From: an uncultured Eubacteriales bacterium
GTDB lineage: Bacteria; Bacillota; Clostridia; Oscillospirales; Oscillospiraceae
DNA length: 18,929 bases
NCBI GenBank assembly: GCA_900547405.1
Contig: URGL01000052.1
Span: 1-18,929, forward strand
Direction of reading: 5' to 3'
The notes under the pieces are model-generated. The model was not told the origin of the DNA and did no database searches. It saw nothing but the letters and a program-made list of their open reading frames with translations. This document shows positions 12,573 to 18,929 of this stretch, in pieces (within the stretch, counting starts at the first letter, position 1; every line of letters starts with the position of its first letter). Both the position numbers and the translations under genes were made by a program.

Positions 12573-13820
12573 ATGTCTGAAAAGAATCTGGTTGGCGCAC
12601 TGATCGTCGGTCAGTCCGGCGGTCCTTCCGCCGTCATCAACTGCTCCGCCTACGGCGTCATCAAGACGGGCCTGGAAAACCCCAACATCACCAAGGTCTA
12701 CGGTGCTTTCCACGGCATCAAGGGCGTGCTGAACGATCAGCTGATGATCATGGACGAAGAGGACGCTTCCGAGCTGGAAAACATGATGCACACTCCCTCC
12801 TCCGCCCTGGGCTCCTGCCGCTATAAGATCGCCGATCCCGACGTGGACGACTCCGACTACAAGCGCATCCTGGAGATCTTCAAGAAGTACGACGTCCGCT
12901 ACTTCTTCTACAACGGCGGCAACGACTCCATGGACACCTGCAACAAGATCTCCAAGTACATGGCCAAGGTTGGCTACGACTGCCGGGTCATGGGCGTGCC
13001 CAAGACCATCGATAACGACCTGGCCGGCACCGACCACTGCCCCGGCTTCGCCTCCGCCGCCAAGTACATCGCCACCTCCTTCATGGAAGTGTCCCGCGAC
13101 AGCAAGGTCTACGACACCGGCATGGTCACCGTCATCGAGTGCATGGGCCGTCACGCCGGCTGGCTCACCGCCGCCGCTGCCCTGGCCAACACCAAGGGCG
13201 ACGGCCCGGACCTGGTGTACCTGCCCGAGGTGGACTTCGACATGGACAAGTTCCTGGCCGACGTGAAGCGGGTATACAATGAGAAGAAGAACTGCCTGGT
13301 TGCCGTCTCCGAGGGCATCCACTACGCCGACGGCACCTTCGTCAGCGAGGCCAAGACCTCCGGCACCGACGGCTTCGGCCATGCCCAGCTGGGCGGCCTG
13401 GCTGCCCGCCTGACCGACGTGATCAAGGCCAGCCTGGGCGGCGTGAAGGTCCGTCCCATCGAGCTGAGCCTGCTGCAGCGCTGCGCCGCTCACTGCGCCT
13501 CCGGCACCGACATGGCCGAGTCCTTTATGTCCGGCAAGGTGGCTGTTGAGGCCGCCGTCTCCGGCGTCACCGACAAGATGGTTGGCTTCGAGTGCACCCG
13601 TGATGCCAATGGCTACCACTGCGAGCCCAAGCTCTTCGACCTGTCCCTGGTGGCCAACACCGAGAAGAAGGTGCCCCGCGAGTGGATCAACGCCGAGGGC
13701 AACGGTGTGACCCAGGGCTTCATCGACTACTGCCTGCCCCTCATCCAGGGCGAGACCGACATGGTCAAGGAAGACGGCCTGCCCCGGTTCGTCCACCTGA
13801 AGAGAGTCTTCGCCAAGTAA
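12573..13820 (+). CDS. pfp: Pyrophosphate-dependent 6-phosphofructokinase
   Basis: Phosphofructokinase-family enzyme that phosphorylates fructose 6-phosphate to fructose 1,6-bisphosphate, probably with pyrophosphate as donor. The start at 12573 gives 415 residues (MSEKNLVGALIVGQSGGPS). GGAGG (12559-12563) is 9 bases from this ATG but only 3 from the in-frame ATG at 12567. The GGNDS motif (115-119) has Asp where ATP-using enzymes have Gly, and PKTIDND (143-149) has Lys in place of Gly. These two changes mark PPi dependence in this family. Unusually, the first Asp of the common GGDDS is Asn here. Substrate-binding segments such as MGRHAGWL are present. It is divergent from fba, which encodes the next glycolytic step. 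A strong terminator follows. The choice of donor is inferred from motifs. Confidence 0.94.
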   Translation: MSEKNLVGALIVGQSGGPSAVINCSAYGVIKTGLENPNITKVYGAFHGIKGVLNDQLMIMDEEDASELENMMHTPSSALGSCRYKIADPDVDDSDYKRILEIFKKYDVRYFFYNGGNDSMDTCNKISKYMAKVGYDCRVMGVPKTIDNDLAGTDHCPGFASAAKYIATSFMEVSRDSKVYDTGMVTVIECMGRHAGWLTAAAALANTKGDGPDLVYLPEVDFDMDKFLADVKRVYNEKKNCLVAVSEGIHYADGTFVSEAKTSGTDGFGHAQLGGLAARLTDVIKASLGGVKVRPIELSLLQRCAAHCASGTDMAESFMSGKVAVEAAVSGVTDKMVGFECTRDANGYHCEPKLFDLSLVANTEKKVPREWINAEGNGVTQGFIDYCLPLIQGETDMVKEDGLPRFVHLKRVFAK

Positions 13821-13833
13821 TTCTATGAATGGC

Positions 13834-13873
13834 TTCACCCCCCGGAAAGAAATTTCCGAGGGGTGAATTTTTT
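13834..13873 (+). terminator. Terminator of the PPi-PFK gene
   Basis: TTCACCCC-C-CGGAAA, loop GAAA, TTTCCG-A-GGGGTGAA, then six T residues. The T run touches the stop codon of the convergent exonuclease gene. Confidence 0.92.
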
Positions 13874-14852
13874 ATTCCGTTTTCGCCTTCCCCCGGCGGC
13901 TTCTTCTCCGTTTTCTCCGGGGCCGTTCTTCGGGGTCGGCCTTTTCGGCTCTTCTGGCGTAGGTCTCGGCGGCCTCGCTGGTGGCCTCGTAGGTCAGGCG
14001 GCTGACTCTTGTCAGGCCGTCGGGCTGCTGGCTCATGCGGACCCGGATCAGGAATTTGCCGTCCTCCGGGCAGGTGGCCAGGTCCATATACCGGTGGCCG
14101 GGCTGGGCAAACCAGCGGGAGCCCAGCATCTGGCGGCCGCAGACGGGGCACCTGTTCTCCCTGCCGGACATGGCGGCCAGGGCCGTCTCCCGGTCCGGCA
14201 GGTCCCGGAAGACCTCCCGCCGGATGCAGCCCGGCAGCTCCGCCCCGTGGAAGCCGTTCTCGTGGCTGCGAAGGGCGGAATCATACTCCATGGCTCCTTT
14301 TTTCAGGTCCAGCCGGGCGCAGATCAGGGCCGTGTGGTAAGCGTCCCCCAGGGCATCGTGGGCAGGCCGGGTGGCCTGGATGCCGAAGGTCTCCATGGCG
14401 GTCTTCAGGGCCTTCTGGGAGGTGGAGCCGTCGGTCTGGGCGTTGAAGATCATCTGGGCATTGTACCATCGGCCCGTCCACTCCTCCCCCAGCCCATAGA
14501 GCCGGAGATTCTCCCGGAGAATGCCGATGTCGTCAAAGCCCCAGGTGAGGAACACAATGTCCTCCCCGCACCAGAGGCGGAACCGCTCCATAGCCTCCGG
14601 GAAGGGGATGCCCTCCTCCCGGAGCCGGGTCTCCTTGATGCCTGTCAGCTTGCTGACCCGGCGGTTCAGGTGCCGGTAGACCTTGGGCCGCACCATGACC
14701 TGGAATTCGTCGGCTACCGTGCCGTCCTCCAGGACCCGCACCGCCCCCACCTGGATGATCTCCCCCCGGATGGCGGAACCGGCCGGCTTTTTAGAGGAGG
14801 GAGAGCCGGGCCAGGGCTGGTTCCACTCCATGTCCAAAACGATATAATCCAT
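13872..14852 (-). CDS. DEDDh 3'-5' exonuclease with C-terminal Cys cluster and basic tail
   Basis: RNase T/DNA polymerase III epsilon-like exonuclease, 326 residues from the ATG at 14852 (MDYIVLDMEWNQPW); AGAGGG lies 7 bases upstream, and the longer frame to 15050 runs through the promoter region. Exo I is LDMEW (Asp7, Glu9). Exo II is TWGFDD (Asp107/108), and Exo III is HDALGD (His165, Asp170). The exonuclease domain (about 1-185) resembles KapD-type proteins and epsilon proofreading subunits. The C-terminal third is unusual: CPVC (235-238) with a further Cys at 261 suggests a metal-binding knuckle, and the last 25 residues are very rich in Arg and Lys (PRRKRRRSRRGK), fitting nucleic acid binding. 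Whether the substrate is DNA or RNA is not clear. It is divergent from glgA. Confidence 0.9.
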   Translation of the reverse strand: MDYIVLDMEWNQPWPGSPSSKKPAGSAIRGEIIQVGAVRVLEDGTVADEFQVMVRPKVYRHLNRRVSKLTGIKETRLREEGIPFPEAMERFRLWCGEDIVFLTWGFDDIGILRENLRLYGLGEEWTGRWYNAQMIFNAQTDGSTSQKALKTAMETFGIQATRPAHDALGDAYHTALICARLDLKKGAMEYDSALRSHENGFHGAELPGCIRREVFRDLPDRETALAAMSGRENRCPVCGRQMLGSRWFAQPGHRYMDLATCPEDGKFLIRVRMSQQPDGLTRVSRLTYEATSEAAETYARRAEKADPEERPRRKRRRSRRGKAKTE

Positions 14853-14886
14853 TCTCTGTCCCTCTGTAAGGTTTTCTTTGCGTTCT

Positions 14887-14916
14887 ATCATACCACAGAC
14901 CGGCAGGGTCTGTAAA
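14887..14916 (-). promoter_or_regulatory. Candidate promoter of the exonuclease gene with internal palindrome
   Basis: On the minus strand, TTTACA (14911-14916), 18 bases, TATGAT (14887-14892). The spacer contains a perfect inverted repeat, ACAGACC-GGCAG-GGTCTGT (14895-14913, plus strand), in an operator-like position. Confidence 0.65.
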
Positions 14917-14949
14917 CAGGTTCTTTCAAATCTTCGTAAATTATTCCGA

Positions 14950-14978
14950 TTGCAATTATGCGCAAGATGTATTATACT
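14950..14978 (+). promoter_or_regulatory. Candidate promoter of glgA
   Basis: TTGCAA (14950-14955), 17 bases, TATACT (14973-14978), about 100 bases upstream of the start codon. Confidence 0.7.
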
Positions 14979-15027
14979 GGTGGCAAGGACTGGTTGAATG
15001 CCCAGAAGTTCCCGTTCACACTTCATT

Positions 15028-15059
15028 AATTTTGTGAAATCTGATTTCACCGCAAAATT
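15028..15059 (+). promoter_or_regulatory. Hairpin just before the glgA ribosome binding site
   Basis: AATTTTG-TGAAAT, loop CTG, ATTTCA-CCG-CAAAATT: 13 base pairs with a 3-base bulge, ending 2 bases before AGGAGG (15062-15067). It may affect translation or mRNA stability. Confidence 0.6.
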
Positions 15060-15076
15060 TTAGGAGGTTATGTCCC

Positions 15077-16624
15077 ATGCCCAGTACCAAGGAAGCCATG
15101 GAGAAACCAGTTCAGAAGGAGGAAGTCACTATGGAAGAATCCCGCTATACCCCCGAGCCCGGCCCCAGAAGAAGCGTGGCCTTTATCGGCTCTGAGTGCT
15201 ATCCCTTTGTAAAGACCGGCGGCCTGGCAGACGTGATGTACGCCCTGCCCAAGGCCCTGAGCCGGATGAATTGCGACGTGAAGGTCATCCTCCCCCGCTA
15301 CCGGTGCATCCCCTGGGAGTACCAGACCCGGATGGTCTACCGGGGCGAATTCCAGATGAACCTCTGCGCCGACGGCCGGAGCTTCTATGTCGGCATTATG
15401 GAATACGTATGGGACGGTGTGGTCTACGACTTCATCGACAACCAGGAGTTCTTCTCCGACGGCAACCCCTACACCTCCATCATCGGGGACATCCCCAAGT
15501 TCTGCTTCTTCTCCAAGGCCGCTCTGGCCGCCCTGAACTTCATGAACTGGATCCCGGACATTATCCACTGCCACGACTGGCAGGCGGCCCTGGCCCCGGT
15601 GTATCTGCGGACCCTGTTCCAGGATACGCCCATCGGCCAGGCCAAGACCATGTTCACCATTCACAACCTGCGCTTCCAGGGCGTGTACAATATCCCCACC
15701 ATCCGCTATTGGTCCGGTCTGCCGGACTACGTGTTCAATAAGGATGCCCTGACCCAGAACTGGCTGGATGCCAACATGATGAAGGGCGGCCTCACCTACT
15801 GCAACATGATCACCACCGTCTCCGGCACCTACGCCCAGGAGATCCAGACCCCCGCCTACGGCGAGCGGCTGGATGCCCACCTGCGCTACCACTCCGGCAA
15901 GCTCCACGGCATCGTCAACGGCATCGACTACGACATCTGGAACCCCTGGACGGATCCTATGCTCCATACCAACTACGACATCACCAATGTCCTGCCCCGG
16001 AAGAAGGAAAACAAGCGGGCGCTGCAGCAGGAGCTGGGGCTGTGGCAGGACGACCACAAGTTCGTCATCGGCCTGGTGTCCCGGCTGACCAACCAGAAGG
16101 GCCTGGACCTGATCAACGCCATTATGCCCCAGATCGTAGACGAGCACACCCAGGTGGTGGTCCTGGGCACCGGCGACCGGCTGTATGAAGATGCCTTCCG
16201 GTACTACGAAAACGCCTACCGGGGCAACGTCTGCTCCAGCATCATGTATGACGAGGGCCGGGCCCACCGGATCTACGCCGGAGCCGACGCGGTGCTGGTG
16301 CCCTCCCAGTTTGAGCCCTGCGGCCTGACCCAGCTCATCGGCATGCACTACGGCACCATCCCCATCGTCCGGGAAACCGGCGGCCTGAAGGACACCGTCC
16401 AGCCCCACAACGAGTTCACCCACGACGGCAACGGCTTCACCTTCGACCGCTACGACGCCGGCCTCCTGCTGGATGCCATCAACCGGGCCAAGACCTTCTA
16501 CTTCACCAACCGCTACTGCTGGGACGAAATGGTCCAGCGGGACATGGACAAGAACGTATCCTGGGAAAATTCCGCCTGGCAATACCGGAACCTGTACCTG
16601 GAGATGACAAGAGACAAGGCGTAA
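15077..16624 (+). CDS. glgA: Glycogen synthase (ADP-glucose type)
   Basis: GT5 family glucosyltransferase that extends alpha-1,4-glucan chains from ADP-glucose in glycogen synthesis, 515 residues. The ADP-glucose site motif KTGGLADV lies at 46-53. The C-terminal catalytic segment VPSQFEPCGLTQLIGMHYG and RETGGLKDTV are present. Two starts are possible. ATG 15077 has AGGAGG 9 bases upstream. ATG 15131 has its own GGAGG (15118-15122) 8 bases upstream and removes 18 polar residues, giving 497 residues, closer to the usual 470-490. I list the longer form because nothing excludes it. No other glycogen gene is visible, and the neighbours are unrelated. The codon bias fits good expression. Confidence 0.96.
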   Translation: MPSTKEAMEKPVQKEEVTMEESRYTPEPGPRRSVAFIGSECYPFVKTGGLADVMYALPKALSRMNCDVKVILPRYRCIPWEYQTRMVYRGEFQMNLCADGRSFYVGIMEYVWDGVVYDFIDNQEFFSDGNPYTSIIGDIPKFCFFSKAALAALNFMNWIPDIIHCHDWQAALAPVYLRTLFQDTPIGQAKTMFTIHNLRFQGVYNIPTIRYWSGLPDYVFNKDALTQNWLDANMMKGGLTYCNMITTVSGTYAQEIQTPAYGERLDAHLRYHSGKLHGIVNGIDYDIWNPWTDPMLHTNYDITNVLPRKKENKRALQQELGLWQDDHKFVIGLVSRLTNQKGLDLINAIMPQIVDEHTQVVVLGTGDRLYEDAFRYYENAYRGNVCSSIMYDEGRAHRIYAGADAVLVPSQFEPCGLTQLIGMHYGTIPIVRETGGLKDTVQPHNEFTHDGNGFTFDRYDAGLLLDAINRAKTFYFTNRYCWDEMVQRDMDKNVSWENSAWQYRNLYLEMTRDKA

Positions 16625-16632
16625 AGTTTTTT

Positions 16633-16660
16633 CCCCGAACCGGGCAAAACCGGTTCGGGG
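16633..16660 (+). terminator. Terminator-like hairpin after glgA
   Basis: A perfect 11-bp stem CCCCGAACCGG/CCGGTTCGGGG with loop GCAAAA, 8 bases after the stop codon. The following T tract is poor (TCGTTTCGG), so termination may be incomplete and the lipoprotein gene could be read through. Confidence 0.7.
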
Positions 16661-16714
16661 TCGTTTCGGTATCTCAGAAAAATCATACAAACGAAGTTAT
16701 AAAGGAACGAAGAG

Positions 16715-17842
16715 ATGAAAAAGCTACTTTTTTGCATCCTATTCTGCCTTCTTTTTCTGGTTGGCTGCGGAAAAGCAAAGGTCCAAGAGCCAACGGGCCT
16801 GTCCATCAACCTCATAGAATCCACCGAACCGGCAACCACGGAGACAAACAACGCAGAAACAACGGCAGTACCGGAAGCAACAGAAATAATACCGTCAACC
16901 GAGGCTCCAACCACTGCACCAGAATCAACCAACCCCAGTCAAAGCCCTTCTCTGCCGCAGCCTCAAAAGCTGGAACATCCCTCAACGGGGTATGCTGTGT
17001 ATGACGGCATGGTTGAGAAATGTATATGGGCATCGCTTCATACTACACCAGACGATATTTATTTATTAGAAGAAAAGCAAATTTCAAATGTATTCCGCTT
17101 TGGTGACTCTGATTCATCATTTCAGTTTACCTGTATGGATCTTGATCATGATGGCGACGAGGAATTACTAGTCTTTCAAGATAGTATAGAAAACTCTCAA
17201 ATATACGCAGCATACACCATCACGAATGGTAACCTTGTTTGGCTTCTGAATGGAGGCGAAAGAAATTGGTACTACCTGCGCTCAGATGGAAAAATTGGGA
17301 ATCACGGTTCTTCTGGTGCAATGTATACAACTGAAGCAACCTACATCTACAAAGATAATGTTTTATCACTGGACGAATGTTATTTTACAGATGGTATGCG
17401 GAATGATGGTAACTATTGGCTTTATTCTCAAAAAGAGCCCTATGATCCAAACGCAGCGCTGATTTCCCAGGAAGCATATGAAACCGCAACAGCAAACATG
17501 TATAAAACTTATATTTCTCTCAACGGTACAGCACTACAGGACTACATGACCCAGGACGAGCAGGCCATCCGCAGTGATGTTGCTGTAGCCACATACCAGG
17601 AATCCCAGCTCCACGGTAAAGAGAAATACGACCTTTGGGATGTTGTTTTAAATCGCCTGTGGAGAATCCTGAAATATCGCTTGTCCAGCGAGGAAATGAA
17701 GCAGCTGACCCAGGAGCAGCTTGCCTGGATCGATAAAAAGGAAGCTGCTGCCCAGAATGCAGAAGCGGAAAAAGGCTTTGAAATCCAAGCGGAATATACC
17801 AAAAATCGCATTAACGAATTAATGAATCTGTTGCAGCAATAA
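16715..17842 (+). CDS. Putative lipoprotein with C-terminal LprI/DUF1311-like region
   Basis: A predicted membrane-anchored lipoprotein of 375 residues. The signal peptide MKKLLFCILFCLLFLVGC ends in a lipobox with Cys18. Residues about 25-90 are a Thr/Pro/Ser/Glu-rich spacer, as in cell-wall-spanning lipoproteins. A central region has a calcium-binding-like loop DLDHDGD (142-148) followed by EELLVF, seen in repeat or EF-hand-like domains. The C-terminal part (about 300-350, VVLNRLWRILKYRL, LTQEQLAWIDKKEA) resembles the LprI/DUF1311 family, some members of which inhibit lysozyme. AAAGGA lies 8 bases before the start. Base composition is clearly more AT-rich than in glgA, which points to a separate origin. 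There is no clear promoter. Lysozyme inhibition is only a possibility. Confidence 0.82.
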   Translation: MKKLLFCILFCLLFLVGCGKAKVQEPTGLSINLIESTEPATTETNNAETTAVPEATEIIPSTEAPTTAPESTNPSQSPSLPQPQKLEHPSTGYAVYDGMVEKCIWASLHTTPDDIYLLEEKQISNVFRFGDSDSSFQFTCMDLDHDGDEELLVFQDSIENSQIYAAYTITNGNLVWLLNGGERNWYYLRSDGKIGNHGSSGAMYTTEATYIYKDNVLSLDECYFTDGMRNDGNYWLYSQKEPYDPNAALISQEAYETATANMYKTYISLNGTALQDYMTQDEQAIRSDVAVATYQESQLHGKEKYDLWDVVLNRLWRILKYRLSSEEMKQLTQEQLAWIDKKEAAAQNAEAEKGFEIQAEYTKNRINELMNLLQQ

Positions 17843-17863
17843 CGCAATACCGCCTTTCCCCCG

Positions 17864-17910
17864 CCCTCTCCTGCTTGGAGAGGGTGCTGCCCGCCTATCG
17901 GCGGGTGTGG
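17864..17910 (+). repeat. Type B structured interspersed repeat (copy B3, variant)
   Basis: The first stem CCCTCTCC/GGAGAGGG with loop TGCTT is the same as in B1 and B4. The second hairpin is CCCGCC-TATC-GGCGGG and the tail is shortened to TGTGG. It starts 21 bases after the lipoprotein stop codon. Confidence 0.75.
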
Positions 17911-17961
17911 ACACCTAAAAGCATATGCCGGGCCAGGTTGCGTGGCAAAAACCTCCCACCC

Positions 17962-18085
17962 GCGTAGGGGCGGATGCCCACATCCGCCCGGAAGGTCCGA
18001 AGCCTGAGCGGTTGGTCTGTACGGGTCGTCCTACCGTTCCCGGCCGTAGGGCCTCGGGGCGATGTGGGCATCGCCCCCTACGGGA
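17962..18085. repeat. Type C GC-rich palindromic repeat block
   Basis: Two hairpins of related sequence make up this block: GGGCGGATG-CCCA-CATCCGCCC (17968-17989) and GGGGCGATG-TGGG-CATCGCCCC (18056-18077), each bordered by GTAGGGG-like DNA. The stem differs between the two, but the pairing is kept. The rest of the 367-bp gene-free stretch 17843-18209 holds copy B3 and the promoter at 18146. Confidence 0.7.
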
Positions 18086-18143
18086 GGGGGGAGGCCCTGA
18101 CCATTCATCCGAGCGGAATACTCGAATTTTTGTTTGTCTTTAT

Positions 18144-18194
18144 AGTTGACTTTTTTGAACTTTATGTGTATAATAAGGTTAACAAAAGTCAACT
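18144..18194. promoter_or_regulatory. 11-bp inverted repeat over the promoter of paralogue 2
   Basis: AGTTGACTTTT (18144-18154) and AAAAGTCAACT (18184-18194) are perfect inverted repeats centred on the -10 box. One arm covers the -35, and the other lies between the transcription start and the ribosome binding site. It is a likely operator. Confidence 0.65.
18146..18174 (+). promoter_or_regulatory. Promoter of replisome-organizer paralogue 2
   Basis: TTGACT (18146-18151), 17 bases, TATAAT (18169-18174). It shares AGTTGACTTTTTTGAA and GTGTATAATAAG with the promoter at 8011. Confidence 0.88.
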
Positions 18195-18209
18195 AAGGAG
18201 GAACCTGAC

Positions 18210-18845
18210 ATGAATAAACCCGGCGTGATGATCTATTTCAATATGATCCCCTCTTCCCGCCTACCGGATGCCGACCGGCTGCGGCTCTACGATGCCATGA
18301 TGGAATACGGCAGGACCGGCACAGAGCCGGAGTTTGACGGCCCTCTGGGCGTCGCCTGGGACTATGTGGCCCCGGTGCTGGAAAAAGACAACGACCGCTA
18401 TGCCGAAGTCCACGAAAAAAGAGTCCGAGCTGCCCGCCTTGGCGGCATTGCCACCAGAGAGGCCGCAAGAAGACGGCGAGAGGGCGATGATACGCCACAT
18501 GGCCTCACCGAAGGCCAGGAAGCGCCATCATCGCCCAATTCAGTTCAATCCAATTCAAATCAGTTCAGTTCAAATCAAATCAATTATTATAATCATAAAG
18601 ATTCTTTTCTTGCTCCCACAGTAGAGCAGGTACGCCAGTATGCCGAACGCGAGAATCTGCCTCTGGACCCCACCCAATTTGTGGACTACTATGCCGCCAA
18701 CGGCTGGCTTTTGGGCAAGCGTCCCATGCGGGACTGGAAGGCCGCCGCAAGGAACTGGGCCAGAAAAATCACGGCGGAGGCCCCGAAACAGCCGGAAATC
18801 ATCCTGGCCCCGTTGGAGGACCCCTATGGTTCCATCGTATATTGA
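18210..18845 (+). CDS. Phage-like replisome-organizer protein (DUF6291-like N-terminus), paralogue 2
   Basis: A 211-residue paralogue of the protein at 8075. The N-terminal 80 residues (MNKPGVMIYFNMIPSSRLP, RLRLYDAMMEYG) and the C-terminal part (about 133-211, FVDYYAANGWLLG, MRDWKAAARNWARK, APLEDPYGSIVY) align closely with it. The middle (82-132) does not: here it is Arg/Glu-rich and then Ser/Asn/Gln-rich (NSVQSNSNQFSSNQINYYNH). That second part is encoded by a 5-bp tandem array like the one in paralogue 1. AGGAGG supports the start, and the gene has its own strong promoter. No helicase gene follows in the 84 bases left in the window; a type B repeat starts 34 bases after the stop. Replication or helicase-loading function is inferred from the C-terminal motif and from the helicase beside paralogue 1. 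Confidence 0.8.
   Translation: MNKPGVMIYFNMIPSSRLPDADRLRLYDAMMEYGRTGTEPEFDGPLGVAWDYVAPVLEKDNDRYAEVHEKRVRAARLGGIATREAARRRREGDDTPHGLTEGQEAPSSPNSVQSNSNQFSSNQINYYNHKDSFLAPTVEQVRQYAERENLPLDPTQFVDYYAANGWLLGKRPMRDWKAAARNWARKITAEAPKQPEIILAPLEDPYGSIVY
18535..18584 (+). repeat. Ten tandem 5-bp units (iteron-like array) in paralogue 2
   Basis: Contiguous pentamers CCAAT, TCAGT, TCAAT, CCAAT, TCAAA, TCAGT, TCAGT, TCAAA, TCAAA, TCAAT. They are followed at once by A+T-rich DNA (TATTATAATCATAAAG, to about 18608), which could serve as an unwinding element. Confidence 0.88.
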
Positions 18846-18878
18846 GCGGACTCTCAGTCTTTGGGGAGAAAGAGAAAG

Positions 18879-18929
18879 CCCTCTCCTGCTTGGAGAGGGT
18901 GGCACGGCGAAGCCGTGACGGGTGTGGAG
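18879..18929 (+). repeat. Type B structured interspersed repeat (copy B4, cut by window end)
   Basis: First stem CCCTCTCC/GGAGAGGG with loop TGCTT, then GTGG, a second hairpin CACGGC-GAA-GCCGTG and the tail ACGGGTGTGG running to the window end. Confidence 0.8.

Noticed and set aside
12546..13838. 430-codon minus-strand frame opposite the PPi-PFK gene
   Set aside because: Composition (Val/Gly/His/Leu-rich) is typical of the complement of a biased GC-rich gene, and no start signal is present.
15070..15072. ATG just after AGGAGG as the glgA start
   Set aside because: It is out of frame with glgA and only 2 bases from the ribosome binding site.
15068..16690. 540-codon minus-strand frame opposite glgA
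   Set aside because: A shadow of the strongly biased glgA codons; no motif is recognisable.

Overview
The window looks like chromosomal DNA of a fairly GC-rich gut Clostridia species (Bacillota, probably Oscillospiraceae or Oscillospirales). The basis is the rplU-prp-rpmA-obgE order with a Firmicutes-type cleavable L27, strong sigma-A-type promoters, AGGAGG ribosome binding sites, a PPi-type phosphofructokinase, and the many short GC-rich palindromic repeats between genes. The assignment rests on gene content and sequence style, not on a database search. No tRNA, rRNA, CRISPR array or complete insertion sequence was seen.

Layout. Positions 91-2978 (-) hold a two-component system, response regulator then histidine kinase, joined by an ATGA overlap. 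Positions 2979-3318 hold the regulator's -10 box, a long hairpin and one repeat. A HAD phosphatase follows (3319-4005, +). Positions 4006-4350 have no gene and contain three repeats and the obgE terminator. The ribosomal operon rplU-prp-rpmA-obgE runs leftward (6623 to 4351), with a strong promoter, a leader hairpin and an internal terminator before obgE. Positions 6744-11340 form an accessory block: an Rpn-type nuclease, a phage-like replisome-organizer protein coupled to a DnaB-like helicase, and a class II Fic protein. Next come the divergent glycolytic genes fba (-) and PPi-PFK (+), a DEDDh exonuclease (-) divergent from glycogen synthase glgA (+), and a lipoprotein with a C-terminal LprI/DUF1311-like region. 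A gene-free stretch of repeats (17843-18209) leads to a second replisome-organizer paralogue (18210-18845).

How they relate. The two replisome-organizer paralogues (8075-8779 and 18210-18845) are the most striking part. Their N- and C-terminal parts align well and both end in APLEDPYG. They share a near-identical promoter block. In both, the unalignable linker is encoded by a tandem array of 5-bp units (NCARW), whose period does not match the codon. That points to selection on the DNA, as expected for replication-origin iterons inside an initiator gene. The first copy is followed at once by a DnaB-family helicase, an arrangement like phage initiator/helicase modules. The second has A+T-rich DNA next to its array.

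A second theme is a family of short interspersed repeats (types A and B, seven clear copies). Each has two hairpins. The second stem differs in sequence between most copies but keeps its pairing, which suggests a selected RNA or single-stranded DNA structure. Several promoters also carry palindromes placed like operators (the Fic gene, the exonuclease and the second replisome organizer).
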